Of a DNA stretch of 5,104 bases, positions 5,102 to 5,104 are shown one piece after another; position 1 is the stretch's first letter; each line of letters opens with the position of its first letter. The notes beneath the pieces are model-generated. The model was not told the origin of the DNA, did no database searches, and was given only the letters and a program-made list of their open reading frames with translations. The stretch comes from Candidatus Avimonoglobus intestinipullorum (GTDB lineage Bacteria; Bacillota; Clostridia; UBA1381). The stretch spans positions 1-5,104 of the forward strand of contig DVND01000004.1 of assembly GCA_018714645.1 (NCBI GenBank). The letters run 5' to 3'. The position numbers and the translations under genes are program-made.

Positions 5102-5104
5102 CAT

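Overview
The window looks like a chromosomal segment from a moderate-GC anaerobic Firmicute of the class Clostridia. The evidence is the purine-rich Shine-Dalgarno sites, sigma-A-type promoters, a Bacillus-type glucose-6-phosphate isomerase, a clostridial-looking small P-loop protein, and AT-rich spacers between coding DNA of roughly 52-60% GC where sampled. I cannot name a genus from sequence alone. There are five protein genes. Nothing suggests a phage, transposon, CRISPR array, tRNA or rRNA.

Layout. (1) 1-57: a short AT-rich edge, then a leftward intrinsic terminator. (2) 78-428, minus: rplS (ribosomal protein L19), transcribed alone from its own promoter (502-530) through a leader of about 65 nt that can fold onto its own Shine-Dalgarno. 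(3) 429-706: a divergent intergenic region holding the rplS and pgi promoters. (4) 707-4060, plus: pgi (glucose-6-phosphate isomerase), an uncharacterised 136-aa P-loop protein, and thrC (threonine synthase). Their gaps are 58 and 32 bp, and they end at a strong hairpin at 4071-4103, so they are probably one operon. (5) 4114-4842, minus: a DUF1275/YoaK-family membrane protein converging on thrC and sharing the bidirectional terminator. (6) 4843-5104: a non-coding control region with two identical extended -10 promoter elements exactly 100 bp apart pointing left, an inverted third copy between them, hairpins, and a consensus-like rightward promoter that leaves the window.

How the genes fit together. 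pgi serves glycolysis and gluconeogenesis, thrC performs the last step of threonine synthesis, and rplS is a housekeeping ribosomal gene. The pgi-thrC pairing has no obvious biochemical logic. The P-loop gene between them has no assigned role and is clearly more AT-rich than its neighbours. The two places most worth a second look are that P-loop gene and the repeated promoter array upstream of the DUF1275 gene. Most of the window is ordinary core genome, and I see no convincing new multi-gene system.
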